Source of the DNA: Saccopteryx bilineata
Taxonomy: Eukaryota; Chordata; Mammalia; Chiroptera; Emballonuridae
Direction: 5' to 3'
Assembly: GCF_036850765.1 (NCBI RefSeq)
Contig: NC_089492.1
Coordinates: forward strand, 165,104,296 to 165,168,295
Length of the DNA stretch: 64,000 bases
Position numbers and translations under genes: made by a program. Position 1 is the first letter of the stretch. Each line of letters opens with the position of its first letter. Under the pieces are notes generated by a model. It saw nothing but the letters and a program-made list of their open reading frames with translations, made no database searches and was not told where the DNA came from. Shown here in pieces: positions 27,246-38,984 of this stretch.

Positions 27246-28435
27246 TATATAGACTCTAATCTCTATTGGAAAAAGTAGTATCAGTGTTAATTTATGTCCA
27301 GCAACATTTCCCTCTCCCTACCCACAAGCTCCAGCGGTGAGTCCTAACTGGGCAAAACCAAACAAATAAATCTCATCCTTCTGGGTATATAGCATTTGGT
27401 TCAAGGATGGGCACAAAACCCAGTTAGAAACAAGAAACAATGAGTCTTTCAATGAAGTTTCTAAACAGCCAAGTGCTCTCTTCTCTACAGTGTTCTCTTT
27501 TCTGTAGATGTGGTAGTATGAAACAGGCAGCTTCGAGCTGCTGCAGCCACCCTGCTGAAAAGCCAGTCTGAATTTACCAGCCCACAGAGGAAAACAGAGA
27601 AAAGAAATAGAGAAAAAAAGCTTAGCTGGAATCCAATCTACTCCAGGACTTCATTAAACTGATTAAATTTCTTTTTTAGTTTAAGCCATTTTGAAATGGA
27701 TTTTCTGTTATCTGCACATGAAGAATCTTCTGATGTGTAGGACTAACTGGATAGAAGTAAAAGGAATACTGGTTTTTGTATAAGAACTTTTTAATAATCA
27801 AAGCTTAAAAAAAAATAAAATAAAACGTTTTAAGCTGTTTTATGTATAATCTAGAATATTGTAACTAAAGGTACCAATACTCGCCTGTATGTACCTATAC
27901 TAATAGAGAGGCTAAACTTCTAAAGTTCCTTTGAACTCTAAGATTCTGATTCTATAAAGGCATACTGAATTTGGGATGTCAAATGAGACACTCAGAACTA
28001 CCACCCCTCTTTTAGACTTCTATTTAAACAAAGAAAAGGTAAAAGAATAGATTTAAAAAAACACAAACTCCCAAATTATACTCACTACCAAGAATATTAG
28101 ATACAGAAAAGGAACAGAGTACATAGGAAACAAAGTTTTAAACCTTGTTTATTAATCCTTTAATAAATTAATTGTAGATCTAAAACATAAGATTTAAAAA
28201 AAAAAACAATAAAGGATCCATTCCTAAACTCTTATTTGGCTGGGAAAATAATTGTAACCAACTCAAAAATATTAATAATAAATATAAGCATCTCATTTTG
28301 ACTATTGAAAATTCTGCAGATTGCATTTTCCCTTTGTCTACTATTTCACTATATTTTCCTTCTCACATGGATTTTTTTCTCTGCTGATAATAACTGGATT
28401 TTTTTTTGTTTGTTTCTATCTTGAAGGATTCTTGA
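27246..28435. other. Intron 3 sequence, partly an unassigned old repeat
   Basis: 27290-27740 ends with 'agtttaagccattttgaaatggattttctgttatctgcacatg', reminiscent of MaLR/MER 3' ends, but the body was not recognised. 27760-28435 is AT-rich with nothing identified. Confidence 0.35.
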
Positions 28436-28436
28436 A

Positions 28437-28662
28437 TCCGTTTAGAATAGTGCTTACAAACATGGATCTTGGCACCAGGATGTTTGGATTCAAATCCTGG
28501 TCCCATTAGTTCCTCTGTGACCTTGTGAAAGTTAGTTGATTCAGACTGGCTTTCTAGTCTATGCATGGAAACAAGTATAGTATCTGTCTCATAAAGTTGC
28601 TGTTGGTACTACATAAGTACAATTCACATAAATCTCTGAAATGAGTCCTTGGCACATACTAC
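28437..28662 (+). repeat. MIR SINE, sense
   Basis: 'tagtgcttacaaacatggat', 'ggattcaaatcctggtccc', 'gtgaccttgtgaaagtta' and 'tcataaagttgctgttggt' follow the sense MIR consensus to 'cttggcacat' over about 225 bp. Confidence 0.8.
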
Positions 28663-29065
28663 ATTTATTAGACAGCTTGGCTGCCATGACAAAATACCAT
28701 AGACTAGGAGGCTTAAACAAGGAAATTAATTTCCTCTCAGCTCTGCAGACTAGAAGCCTAAGATCACGGCTCCAGGTTTTGGTGGTTTTCTCCTTGGCTT
28801 GTAGGCATCCACCTTCTCACTATGTCCTCACATAGCCTTTCCTTGGAACATATGCAAAGGGAGAGAGAGCTCTGGTGTCTCTTCCTCTTCTTTTAAGAAG
28901 CCTCACACTTATGACCTCATTTAACCTTAAGATTAGAGTCCTACACTTACATCCTCATTTAAACTTAACTACTTCCTAAATGCTCTATCTCCAAATACAC
29001 ACTGGAGGCTAGAGCTTCAACATGTGAATTTGTGAGGAACACAATTCACTTCACAGCACTATAAA
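28663..29065 (-). repeat. MLT1-type MaLR LTR, antisense
   Basis: 'ggctgccatgacaaaatacca', 'agctctgcagactagaagcc', 'tgtcctcacatagcctttcc', 'cttcaacatgtgaatttg' and 'aacacaattcacttcacagca' match the reverse complement of an MLT1 LTR. It is an old ERVL-MaLR solo LTR and abuts the MIR. Confidence 0.7.
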
Positions 29066-29211
29066 CTATATAAATACTGTGGATGTTAATTACTATTAAT
29101 GTGTATATGACTACTGCTCTAAAGAAAAATAGCCTTATTCACAAACCAAATTACAAAATCTAAAGCAAATAACTGACCTCAGGTCAGACTGGCAAAAGAG
29201 AATGTAAAACT

Positions 29212-29440
29212 TTTTTTTAATGATTGATTTTAAAGATAGAGGAAGAGAGAAAGGAAGAGAAAAGGGAGAAAGAAAAGGAGAGAGCTAGCAAGAGAGAGAG
29301 AGATAAACATCCATTTGTTGTTCCACTTAGTTATGCATTCACTGGCTGCTTAACGGCATGTGCTCTGACCAGGGACTGAACCCACAACCTTGTTGTGTTG
29401 CAACGATGCTCTAGTGGACTAAGCTAACTGGCCAGGACAA
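29212..29440 (-). mobile_element. tRNA-type SINE, antisense, diverged
   Basis: A (GA)n-rich part (29240-29305) is followed by 'gctctgaccagggactgaacccacaacc' and a reversed head ending AAGCTAACTGGCCAGGAC. The same arrangement occurs at 50029. It is an older relative of families A and C. Confidence 0.65.
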
Positions 29441-29465
29441 AAGTAAAATATTTTATTGGAATATA

Positions 29466-30062
29466 CAGCATGTCTGTAAAGTCATGGTGCACTTTTGATC
29501 AGTCCCAAGAAAACAACAAAAGACAATAGAAATGTGAAATCTGCACCAAATAAAAGGAAAACCCTCCCAATTTCTGTAGGATGATGTGGCAGCATGTGCG
29601 CATGCGCAGATGATGACATAACACCATGTATACAGCAGAGCAGCCCACGGCCATGCCAGTCGAGATGTGGACGGTACAGAGGAAAGTTCAGTGTGTTGTG
29701 TGTCTCACTAAATTCGAATCCGTGACCAAAGTGCATCGTGAATATCGGCGCGTTTATAACGAAGTGCCACCACATAGGAATAACATTACTCGGTGGGATA
29801 AGCAGTTGAAGGAAACCGGCAGTTTGGTGGAGAAACCCCGTTCTGGTAGGCCATCAGTCAGTGACAAGTCTGTAGAGGCTATAGGGGATAGCTACCTAAG
29901 GAGCCCTAAAAAATCTGTGCGTGAGCTCACATCGAACTGCACTTAATAGGTATGAAACTGGGAGAGTTTTCCTTTTATTTGGTGCAGATTTCACATTTCT
30001 ATCGTCTTTTGTTGCTTTCCTGTGACTGGTCAAAAGTGCACCATGACTTTACGGACACACTA
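29466..30062 (+). mobile_element. Non-autonomous mariner-like element with long terminal inverted repeats
   Basis: Terminal inverted repeats of about 105 bp pair at roughly 90% (29466-29571 with 29957-30062), each reading inward through GTAAAGTCATGGTGCACTTT. A TA dinucleotide flanks both sides (29464-29465 and 30063-30064), as for Tc1/mariner integration. Between the repeats lies only the amino-terminal part of a transposase gene; the catalytic DDD/DDE part is deleted. Low divergence between arms suggests a fairly recent element. Confidence 0.85.
29626..29946 (+). CDS. Mariner-type transposase amino-terminal helix-turn-helix ORF (truncated)
   Basis: An open frame of 106 codons with pieces VQCVVCLTKFESVTKVHREY, NNITRWDKQLKETGSL, EKPRSGRPSVSD and RSPKKSVREL. 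The RSGRP linker and the T..V.R.Y/F and ITRW helices match the DNA-binding half (DUF4817-like plus second HTH) of mariner-type transposases. It ends shortly before the right inverted repeat; the catalytic domain is absent. If expressed, it could bind the terminal repeats but not cut them. It is probably a deletion relic, though its frame is open. Confidence 0.65.
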   Translation: MYTAEQPTAMPVEMWTVQRKVQCVVCLTKFESVTKVHREYRRVYNEVPPHRNNITRWDKQLKETGSLVEKPRSGRPSVSDKSVEAIGDSYLRSPKKSVRELTSNCT

Positions 30063-30064
30063 TA

Positions 30065-30851
30065 TATTTAATTAATATTCACTTATATAATGATTCCTCT
30101 GAAATGGAGGACCACTGGGAAAATCTTGCTTCTATACCCAGTTAACCCAGAATGAGAGGGTTATTTTGTAAAGTCTTCATTCCCAACTTTAACTTCCTTT
30201 GACTTTTATGATCTCACAAATAACTCTTAGTGTACACAGTAAATCAACTTAAGTGCTCCTAATGACCAACTAGTAAGAATTCACCTGATATAATCTGAAC
30301 CTGAGGCCCTACTCATCATTTACCAACCTAACAAAAAAGTGATCTACAAAGTTTACATTTGAATAAGTCTGACAGAATTACCAAAACCAGAACTGCCTTT
30401 CATTTTTTAAATATTCTATTACTTTTAAAAAGAAAAACTTTTAACAAAATTATATTCAGTTAAGAAAGAAACATCCCTTTGCACGCTAAAAGATTTGTAT
30501 TGACTTTTAAGAAATGAAATTTTTAAAGTTACATGAAAGCTCATTAATCTTCTGAATATAAATTCAGCAATCTTTCCTAACAGTTATTGCAATGATTAAA
30601 TAAAATTATGTATGTTATTCACCCACTACACTGCCTAGAACCAGTATCTATTTGATAAATGTTAATACATTAACTATTTTGAGAAATAAGGTTAAAATAA
30701 CAAGTAAAAACTTAATATCCAACTCTTGTTTTCCATACATTTTTATATTCCAATCCTATAAAAGGACTATCTACTACTGAGTTTAATATAAAGGGATATT
30801 TACTTGAAAAGAGGATCTAGTTTTAATTAACCATTAAATATAATGGATTTT
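30065..30851. other. Intron 3 sequence, nothing firm
   Basis: AT-rich sequence. 30590-30680 has a weak MIR-3'-end look ('cactacactgcctagaacca'). It includes the left target copy of the next SINE (30839-30851). Confidence 0.4.
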
Positions 30852-31227
30852 GCCCTGGCCGGTTGGCTCAGCGGTGGAGCATCGGCCTGGCGTGCGGGAG
30901 ACCCGGGTTCAATTCCCGGCCAGGGCACAAAAGAGAAACGCCCATTTGCTTCTCCACCCCCACCCCCTCCTTCCTCTCTGTCTCTCTCTTCCCCTCCCGC
31001 AGCCAAGGCTCCATTGGAGCAAAGATGGCCTGGGCGCTGGGGATGGCTCCTTGGCCTCTGCCCCAGGCACTGGAGTGGCTCTGGTCGCGGCAGAGCGACG
31101 CCCCGGAGGGGCAGATCATCGCCCCCTGGTGGGCAGAGCATCACCCCCTGGTGGGCAGAGCCAGGTGGATCCCGGTCGGGCGCATGAGGGAGTCTGTCTG
31201 TCTCTCCCCGTTTCCAGCTTCAGGGAA

Positions 31228-31260
<33 letters not shown>
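30852..31260 (+). mobile_element. SINE-A copy with (AT)n tail
   Basis: Complete head, body with CGCCCCCTGGTGG (31119-31131) and a second near-identical unit, then A-run plus (AT)n (31237-31260). The 13-bp target TATAATGGATTTT is exactly duplicated (30839-30851 and 31261-31273), so this is a young insertion. Confidence 0.96.
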
Positions 31261-31266
<6 letters not shown>

Positions 31267-31273
31267 GGATTTT

Positions 31274-32031
31274 ACTGCACTAATGTCTCGCACTGTGGCA
31301 TCCACAAAGCAATGGGAACTTGTCCAACTGTAACCTCTGCTGAGGAAATATACTTTATTTCATTAAGTGATTTTTACTAAATTAAATGTCATATCAAGAG
31401 ATCCCAAGCATCTCATTATAATTTTTAAATAATATAAATTTTAAAATATATATTCCATTACTCTTTCGTCCCAATATCTTTCATACCCAGGGAAAATTAT
31501 ATTTTCATTCATTTTCTTTTTTACAGAAAACACCCAAGCAAAAACAAATTATAAGCAAAACAAAGCATTAGAAAAATTTTTCCATGGTTTCACAAAGAAA
31601 ATGCTGCTATTTGAATGACTGTGGTGGTGTGTTACATTTAGTAAAGACAACTACACTGCATATGACTGCTTTATGTATCTTGTTACCCCATTAATATTTT
31701 CATCTATTGTTACTTAAAAGATATCCATCACAACAAGGATTGAAAATAGTGAAAGAAGTGAAGACTATAAAAAACAGCTTAATAATTCTCAAAATTAATC
31801 ATGAAGTTAAGTAAAAGGTGTTAGTTAAGTAAGTTAACTTTTTTAAATTGAGAAGTTTAATAAGTGGACTGAACTCAAAAGAGGTAGAAAGTTCGAGAGA
31901 ACTGAACATATCTCTTCCCCAGACATCCACCTACAATCACACTTAATATTTTCTTTGTAACTGTGAAAGCACAACATAAACCACTCAATTTACCAAATAA
32001 ATCACCTTAAGCAGGTTAAATGTTTTATACA
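31274..32031. other. Intron 3 sequence, nothing recognised
   Basis: AT-rich, no domain-bearing frame or repeat recognised up to the Tigger end at 32032. Confidence 0.45.
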
Positions 32032-32277
32032 CAGGCACACCTCGCTTTATGGCGCTTCGCATTCTTGTGCTTCACAGAGACTGTGTTTTTTACAAGTGGA
32101 AGTTGTGGCAACCCTGAATCAAGCAAGTCTATCAGCACCAATTTTTCCAACAGCATTTGCTTACTTCGTGTTTTTTGTTGTTGTTTTTTTACTTCGTGTT
32201 TCTGTGTCATACTTAGATTAATTCTCACATTTCAAACTTTTTCATTATTGTGATGTAATCTGTGACCAGTGATCTTT

Positions 32278-32735
32278 TTTTTTTTTTTTTGTAAATAAAA
32301 TTTTATTTTAATGGGATGACATCAATAAATCAGGGTACATATATTCAAAGAAAATATTTCCAGGTTTTCTTGTCATTTAGTTCTGTTGCATACCCATCAC
32401 CCAAAGAGAGATCGTCCACCGTCACCCTCTATCCAGTTTTCTTTGTATCCCTCCCCCTCCCCTTCCCTTCTCCCCCCTTTCCTCTCCCCACCCCCCGTAA
32501 CCACCATACTCCTGTCCATGTCTCTTAGTCCCGCTTTTATGTCCCACCAATGTATGGACTCCTGCAGTTCTTGTTTTTTTCTGATTCGCTTATTTCACTC
32601 CGCATAATGTTATCAAGGTTCCACCATTCTGCTGTAAGTGATCCAATGTCATCGTTTCTTCTAGCTGAATAGTATACCATGGTGTATATGTGCCCCATCT
32701 TCTTTTATCCAGTCTTCTATTTTTTTTACAGTGAT
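32278..32735 (-). mobile_element. L1 3' end (L1-C), young-family type
   Basis: On the minus strand it reads from the ORF2 carboxy end through a G-rich 3'-UTR tract (C-rich at 32448-32500) to 'tattgatgtcatcccatt' and an A-tail (T-run 32273-32292). The 3'-UTR end is nearly that of L1-A (5899-5925). It differs clearly from L1-B over the shared ORF2 end, so it is not a duplicate of L1-B. Confidence 0.88.
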
Positions 32736-34020
32736 TAAAAGCCTTTAAGCAAACTCTTGGCCAATACAGCAAGAATCCATAAAAGAGTGGTGTCCTTAAC
32801 CTGTTCACCAAGTCCAAATTGGCCCCATCACCATGCCAAATCCCTGAAAAATGCAACCCAACCACAGTTCAGTCTGTTAGGAGCTGTCACAGGGAACAGG
32901 AGTCCAGGAAAAGTCCACACAGGAAAAGTCCACATGGCACTGGAATTGTCACCATTCTATATTTTGCAGCTCATGTCCAAGTCCCAATAACCGCTGCTTC
33001 TAGCTGGTAATGATTCAGGTAGACTGGAAAAGCCATTTGCAGCATGCATGGATATGAAGCTTCTGTTCTCCTCTGCCTAGAGAGATGAGACCAGGTTGCT
33101 TTTCCCTGGAGCTCTGCAACTATGGCATGGTAAAGAGAACCTTGGGATACACTAAGCTGGGTGGGAAAGGTAAATTCATAATACAAGTTGGCAAAAGGGG
33201 GGAAGAAAACTCTAAATTAGGAGTAGGTCCCAGCCTGAAAAATGAGTGGGACATTGAGGTAGGAGGGATAAAGGAAACACTATATATTAAGCAAAGCAGC
33301 AGAAAATAAGACTATCAACACCCACAACAGAGATCTTTGAGGGAAGAATAAAAAACCTGACTATTCAGGCAAAACATAGTTAAGTGGCCCTTGTGCAAAT
33401 GAGATCAGTTTACCTGCTTCTTGGAAGAAATACCCTAGGCTCGTCCACAGTGTCATAGATGGGGCCGACGGCCCTGGGCACCTTCAGCCTTCAGTGGCAA
33501 ACCCCAGCTTTCTGGGCAAGGTTAGGTCATAGGTGGCTGGAGCAGGGCTGGAAGAGACTGAACCCTCCCTTAGAGGAGCAAGGGGGAAGCCTACCTTCCA
33601 GTGTCCCTGTTTCCTCACAGCAGAGGCATGTAGTAAGCCTGGCAGGTTTTCACTCAATGACCTTCCTTTCCACTATTGAAGCAGGACCCAGATGGCATCC
33701 TATGAGACCCCTTTGGGGCGTTGGAGCCTTTAAGGGTGTATCCTAAAAGCTGGTAGTTCCCCTGATCTCTATTGGGCTTTTTCTGCCTCTAGGTATCTTA
33801 AAAGCCATGCTCAGAAGATCTCGCTGAGGGGTTTGAGGATCCCCATCTGCCTATATAAATCTTTTCCATATATCTGCAGCTATTTGGAAAAAGACAAAAC
33901 AGTGTTATTAGCTGGATCTAATAAAGAAGGTAGTAGTTTGCAGGCGAAAAAGATTTGGTGTCTCCTGTTCATCAGCCTTCAAAAGAAATGTAATTTTTTT
34001 TTTTTTAAAGTAAAAAGCAT
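32736..34020 (-). other. Degraded gammaretrovirus-like (ERV1) gag-pro remnant, antisense
   Basis: On the minus strand near 33780-33500 there are traces of nucleocapsid zinc knuckles (a Cys..Gly-Lys-Glu-Gly-His..Cys pattern and a second CCEETG piece). A protease-like stretch follows near 33480-33350 (EPRV.., then a LPE.SG block). All are interrupted by stops and shifts, and the active-site region is not intact. The remaining sequence to 32736 has no clear domain. It is an inert relic carried inside the composite insertion. Assignment rests on motif order only. Confidence 0.45.
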
Positions 34021-34021
34021 G

Positions 34022-34410
34022 ATATGGTAGACCCGTAGGAGTCATTGGCCTAGTGTGCAGGATTCCTGGGTTCGATTCCTGGCCAGAGCACCCAGGAGAA
34101 GCGCCCATCTACTTCTCCACCCCTCCCCTTCTCCCTCCTCTCCGTCTCTCACTTCCCCTCCCGCAGCCAAGGCTCCACCTGAGCAAAGCCACCCCGGGCA
34201 CTAAGGATGGCCCCATGGCCTCCGCCCCAGTCGCTAGAATGGCTCTGGTTGTAACAGAGCAACACCCCAGATGGGAAGAGTATTCCACTCTGGTAGGCAT
34301 GCCAGGTGGATCCCGGTCAGGCGCATGCGGGAGTCTGTCTGACTGCCTCCCCATTTCCATCCTCAGACAAATACAAAAAATAAATAAATAAAAGAAATAA
34401 TACAACCAAA
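34022..34410 (+). mobile_element. SINE-A copy, decayed head
   Basis: B-box GGTTCGATTCC and 'ggccagagcacccaggagaagcg' identify the family. The first part of the head is altered, and the tail is A-rich with TAAA units (34374-34418). It lies opposite to the L1s in the composite, so it was probably part of the DNA that was co-mobilised. Confidence 0.85.
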
Positions 34411-34649
34411 AAAAAAAGGCATTCCCTTGTGTTAAAGCTCCAGGGAGCATGGAGTGAGCTTAAGTATGTCCTAATGAAACATGGAGCTCTATGTTGACAT
34501 ATAAGTCTTTGAAGAAGGAGGAACTGCTGAAATAGTTCATCAACATTTGTCGCTAAGACAGCGGTCTTTATAGTGGAAACACCATAAGTAGATATTTGCT
34601 GTCTGTCGATAGATTAAAGGGGGAATATGGCAAATGCTGAAAAGCCAAG
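34411..34649. other. Unassigned part of the composite insertion
   Basis: About 240 bp between the SINE and the truncated L1-B 3' UTR. It is not L1, SINE or Tigger. It may be more of the ERV relic (LTR or flank). Confidence 0.35.
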
Positions 34650-34741
34650 CTCTTTGTGCCCCTCTCCTCCCCCAACCCCCTCTCTCTCCTCCCCCCACCC
34701 TGTACCCCCAACACTGTTGTACATGTCTTTGAGACTCATCT

Positions 34742-37700
34742 TTATGTCCCACCTATGTATGGGATCATATAGTTCTTAGTTTTCTCTGATTTACTTCTTT
34801 CGCTCAGTATAATGTTACCAAGGCCCATCCATGTTGTTATAAAAGATCCTATGTCATCATTTCTTATGGCTGAGTAGTATTCCATAGTATATATATACCA
34901 AGGCTTTTTAATCCACTCGTCCTCTGATGGACACTTGGGCTGTTTCCAGATCTTTGCTATTGTGAACAATGCTGCCATAAACATGGGGGTGCATTTCTTC
35001 TTTTCAAACAGTGCTATGGTGTTCTTGGGGTATATTACTAACAGTGGTATAGCTGGGTCAAAAGGCAGTTCGATTTTTAATTTCTTGAGGAATCTCCATA
35101 CTGTTTTCCACAGTGGCTGCACCAGTCTGCATTCCCACAAGCAGTGCAGTAGGGTTCCCTTTTCTCCACATCCTCGCCAGCACTTATTCTGTGTTGTTTT
35201 ATTGATGAGCGCCATTCTGACTGGTGTGAGGTGATATCTCATTGTGGTTTTAATTTGCATTTCTCTAATCATTACTGATGTTGAACATTTTTTCATATAC
35301 CTATTGGCCATCTGTGTGTCCTCTTTGGAGAAGTGTCTATTCATTTCTTTTGCCCATTTTTGGATTGGATTGTTTGTCTTCTTGGTATTAAGTTTTACAA
35401 GTTCTTTATAAATTTTGGTTATTAACCCCTTATTAGATGCAATGTCAAATATATTCTCCCATTGTGTAGTTTGTCTTTTTATTCTGTTCTTATTGTCTTT
35501 AGCTGTGCAGAAGCTTTTTAGTTTGATAAAGTCCCATTTGTTTAGCCTGTCTTTTTATTTCACTTGCCTGTGGAGACAAATCAGCAAATATATTGCTGCG
35601 ACAGATGTCAGAGAGCTTACTGCCTATGTTTTCTTCTAAGATGCTTATGGTTTCACGGCTTACATTTAAGTCTTTTATCCATTTTGAGTTTATTTTTGTG
35701 AGTGGTGTAAGCTGGTGGTCTAGTTTCATTTTTTTGCAGGTAGCTGTCCAATTTTCCCAACACCATTTGTTGAAGAGGCTGTCTTTACTCCATTGTATTT
35801 CCTTACCTCCTTTGTCCAATATCAGTTGTCCATAGAACTGTGGGTTTATTTCTGGGTTCTCTGTTCTGTTCCATTGATCTATGGGCCTGTTCTTATGCCA
35901 GTACCATGCTGTTTTGAGTACAATGGCCTTATAATATAACTTGATATCCGGAAGTGTGATACCTCCCGCTTTATTCTTCCTTTTCAAGATTGCTGAGGCT
36001 ATTCGTGTTCTCTTTTGGTTCCATATAAATTTTTGGAATATGTGTTCTATATCTTTGAAGTAAGTCATCAGTATTTTAATCGGTATTGCGTTGAATTTAT
36101 AAATTGCTTTGGGTAATATAGACATTTTAATGATGTTTATTCTTCCTAACCATGAGCACGGTATATGCCTCCACTTATTCGTATCTTCCCTGATTTCTTT
36201 TATCAATGTTCTATAATTTTCCGAGTACAAGTCTTTAATATCCTTGGTTAGATTTATTCCTAGGTACTTTTGTTGCAATGGTAAAGAAATTGATTCCTTG
36301 ATTTCTCTTTCTGACCATTCATTACTAGTGTATTAAAATGCCTCTGATTTCTGAGTGTTGATTTTATATCCTGCCACCTTGCCGAATTCATTTATCAGGT
36401 CTAGTAGTTTTTTGACTGAGACTTTAGGGTTTTCTATATACAATATCATATCATCTTCAAATAATGATAGTTTTACTTCTTCTTTTCCAATTCGGATGCC
36501 TTTTATTTCTTTTTCTTGTCTGATTGCTTGTGGCTAGGACTTCCAGAACTATGTTGAATAAGAGTGGTGAAAGGGGGCACCCCTGCCTTGTTCCTGATCT
36601 TAAGGTGATTGCTTTTAATTTTTGCCCATTGAGTATGATGTTGGCTGTGGGTTTGTCATAGATGGCCTTTATCATGTTGAGGTATGTTCCCTGTATTCCC
36701 ACTTTGCTGAGAGTTTTTATCATGAATGGGTGCTGGACTTAATCAAATGCTTTTTCTGCATCTATTGAAATTATCATGTGGTTTTTCTCCTTTATTTTGT
36801 TTATGTGATGAATCACATTGATTGATTTGCGAATATTGTACCAGCCTTGCCTCCCAAGAATAAATCCCACTTGATTATGGTGTATGTTTTTTTTCATATA
36901 TTGCTGGATCCGGTTTGCTAATATTTTGTTGAGGATTTCTGCATCTAAGTTCATCAAGGATATTGGCCTATAATTTTCTTTCTTTGTGTTGTCTTTGCCT
37001 GGTTTTGGAATCAGAATTATGCTCGACTCATAAAAGGAGCTTGGAAGTCTTCCTTCCTCTTGAAATTTTTGAAATAGCTTGAGAAGGATAGGAGTTAGTT
37101 CTTCTTTGAATATTTGGTAGAATTCACTTGTGAAGCCATCAGGCCTAGGACTTTTCTTTTTTGGGAGTTTTTTGATAGCTGTTTTAATCTCATTTGTTGT
37201 AATTGGTCTGTTTAGGTTTTCTGATTCTTCCAGATTGATTTTTAGAAGATTATATGATTCAAGGAATTTATCCATTTCATCTAGGTTGTCTAGTTTTTTG
37301 GCGTACAGTTCTTCATAGTGTTTTCTTACAATATTTTGTATTTCTGTTGTGTCAGTTGTTATTTCTCCACTCTCGTTTCTAATTTTATTTATTTGAGTCC
37401 TCTCTCTTTTTTTCTTGGTGAGTCTCGTTAAAGGTTCATTAATCTGCCTGACCAGGCGGTGGCACAGTGGATAGAGCATTGGACTGGGATGCAAAGGACC
37501 CAGGTTCAAGACCCCGAGGTCGCCAGCTTGAGCGCGGGCTCATCTGGTTTGAACAAAAGCCCACCAGCTTGAACCCAAGGTCACTGGCTCCAGCAAGAGG
37601 TTACTCGGTCTGCTGAAGGCCCACGGTCAAGGTGCATATGAGAAAGCAATCAATGAACAACGATGTTGCAACACGCAACAAAAAACGAATGATTGATGCT

Positions 37701-38926
37701 TCTCATCTCTCTCCGTTCCTGTCTGTCTGTCCCTGTCTATCCCTCTCTCTGACTCACTGTCTCTGTAAAATATAAATAAGTAAATAAAGTTTAAAAAAAA
37801 AAAGGTTCATTAATCTTGTTTACCTTTTCAAAGAACCAGCTCCTGGTTTCATTGATCCTCTGTATTGTTTCTTTAGCCTCTATGTCATTTATTTCTGCTC
37901 TGATCTTTATTATTTCCTTCCTTCTACTAGCTCTGGGCTTTACTTGCTGTTCTTTTTCTAGTTCTTTTAGATGCAGGGTTAAGTTGTTTATTTGAGCTTT
38001 TTCTAGCTTCTTGAGGTATGCCTGTAATACTATAAACTTCCCTCTCAGGACTGCTTTTGCTGTGTCCCATAAATTTTGAGTTGATGTATGCTCATTATCG
38101 TTTGTTTCTAGGAATTTTTTAATTTCTTCTTTGATCTCAATGTTAACCCATTCGTTATTTAATAACGTGCTATTTAGTTTCCAAGTGTTTGAATGTTTTT
38201 CAATTTTTCTATTGTGGTTGATTTCTAGTTTAATGCCATTATGATCAGAGAAAGTGCTTGATATGATTTCAATCTTCTTAAATTTGTTGAGACCACTTTT
38301 GTGCCCTAACATGTGGTCTATTCTAGAGAATGTACCATGAGCGCTTGAAAAGAATGTATATTCTGCTGTTTTAGGGTGAAAGGTTCTGAAGATATCTATT
38401 AAACCGAGTTGATCTAATATGTCCTTTAAGTCTGCTGTTTCTTTGTTGATTTTCTTTCTTGAGGATCTATCTAATGATGTTAACGGGGTATTGAAATCCC
38501 CTACTATTATAGTATTGCTGTTGATCTCGCCCTTTAAGTCCATCAAAGTCTGCTTTATATATCTAGGTGCTCCTATATTAGGTGCGTAGATATTTATAAT
38601 GGTTATATCTTCCTTTTGGATTTCTCCCTTTATCATTATGTAGTGACCTTCTTTATCTCTAACTATGGTCCTGGTTTTAAAGTCCATTTTGTCTGATATA
38701 AGTATTGCTACCCCAGCTTTTTTTTCATTTCCATTTGCGTGAAATATTTTTTCCATCCTTTTATCCTCAGACTATGTGCATCTTTTGATTTAAGGTGTGT
38801 CTCTTGTAGACAGCATATGTATGGGTCCTGTTTTCTTATCCACGCAGCTACCCCATGTCTCTTGATTGGATCATTTAATCCATTAACATTTAAGGTTATT
38901 ACTGAAATGTAATTGTTTATTGCCAT
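34742..38926 (-). pseudogene. L1 ORF2 of L1-B, broken by frameshifts and a SINE
   Basis: Starts [20 protein letters not shown] with endonuclease motifs LQETHL, NIYAPN, GDFNTPL and SDHN. RT fragments [10 protein letters not shown] and [13 protein letters not shown] follow, then a complete carboxy-terminal Cys motif ([18 protein letters not shown]). Frame changes occur near 38710-38750, 36725, about 36280-36530 and 35345-35500, and a SINE-B splits it at 37446-37800. It is non-functional. Confidence 0.92.
37446..37800 (+). mobile_element. SINE-B copy inside L1-B ORF2
   Basis: Head GCCTGACCAGGCGGTGGCAC, with A-box-like and B-box-like (AGGTTCAAGACCC) parts, then 'ctcggtctgctgaaggccca', 'caatcaatgaacaac', a CT-rich stretch and an A-tail. 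The 16-bp target AAAGGTTCATTAATCT is exactly duplicated (37430-37445 and 37801-37816). Confidence 0.96.
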
Positions 38927-38984
38927 TTTTTTTCTTTGAAACTGTATTCCTCTTTTGCTATATTCTTTTTTTCCTTTGATCTGT

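Noticed and set aside
32020..32253. 77-codon frame crossing the start of the Tigger element
   Set aside because: It reads terminal repeat DNA that is not coding in Tigger1.
33459..33746. 95-codon plus-strand frame
   Set aside because: Opposite strand of the ERV-like remnant. No domain of its own.
34650..34742. Normal L1-B 3' end with its own A-tail
   Set aside because: The G-rich part of the 3' UTR is there, but the sequence then leaves L1 without an A-run, so no independent 3' end can be called.
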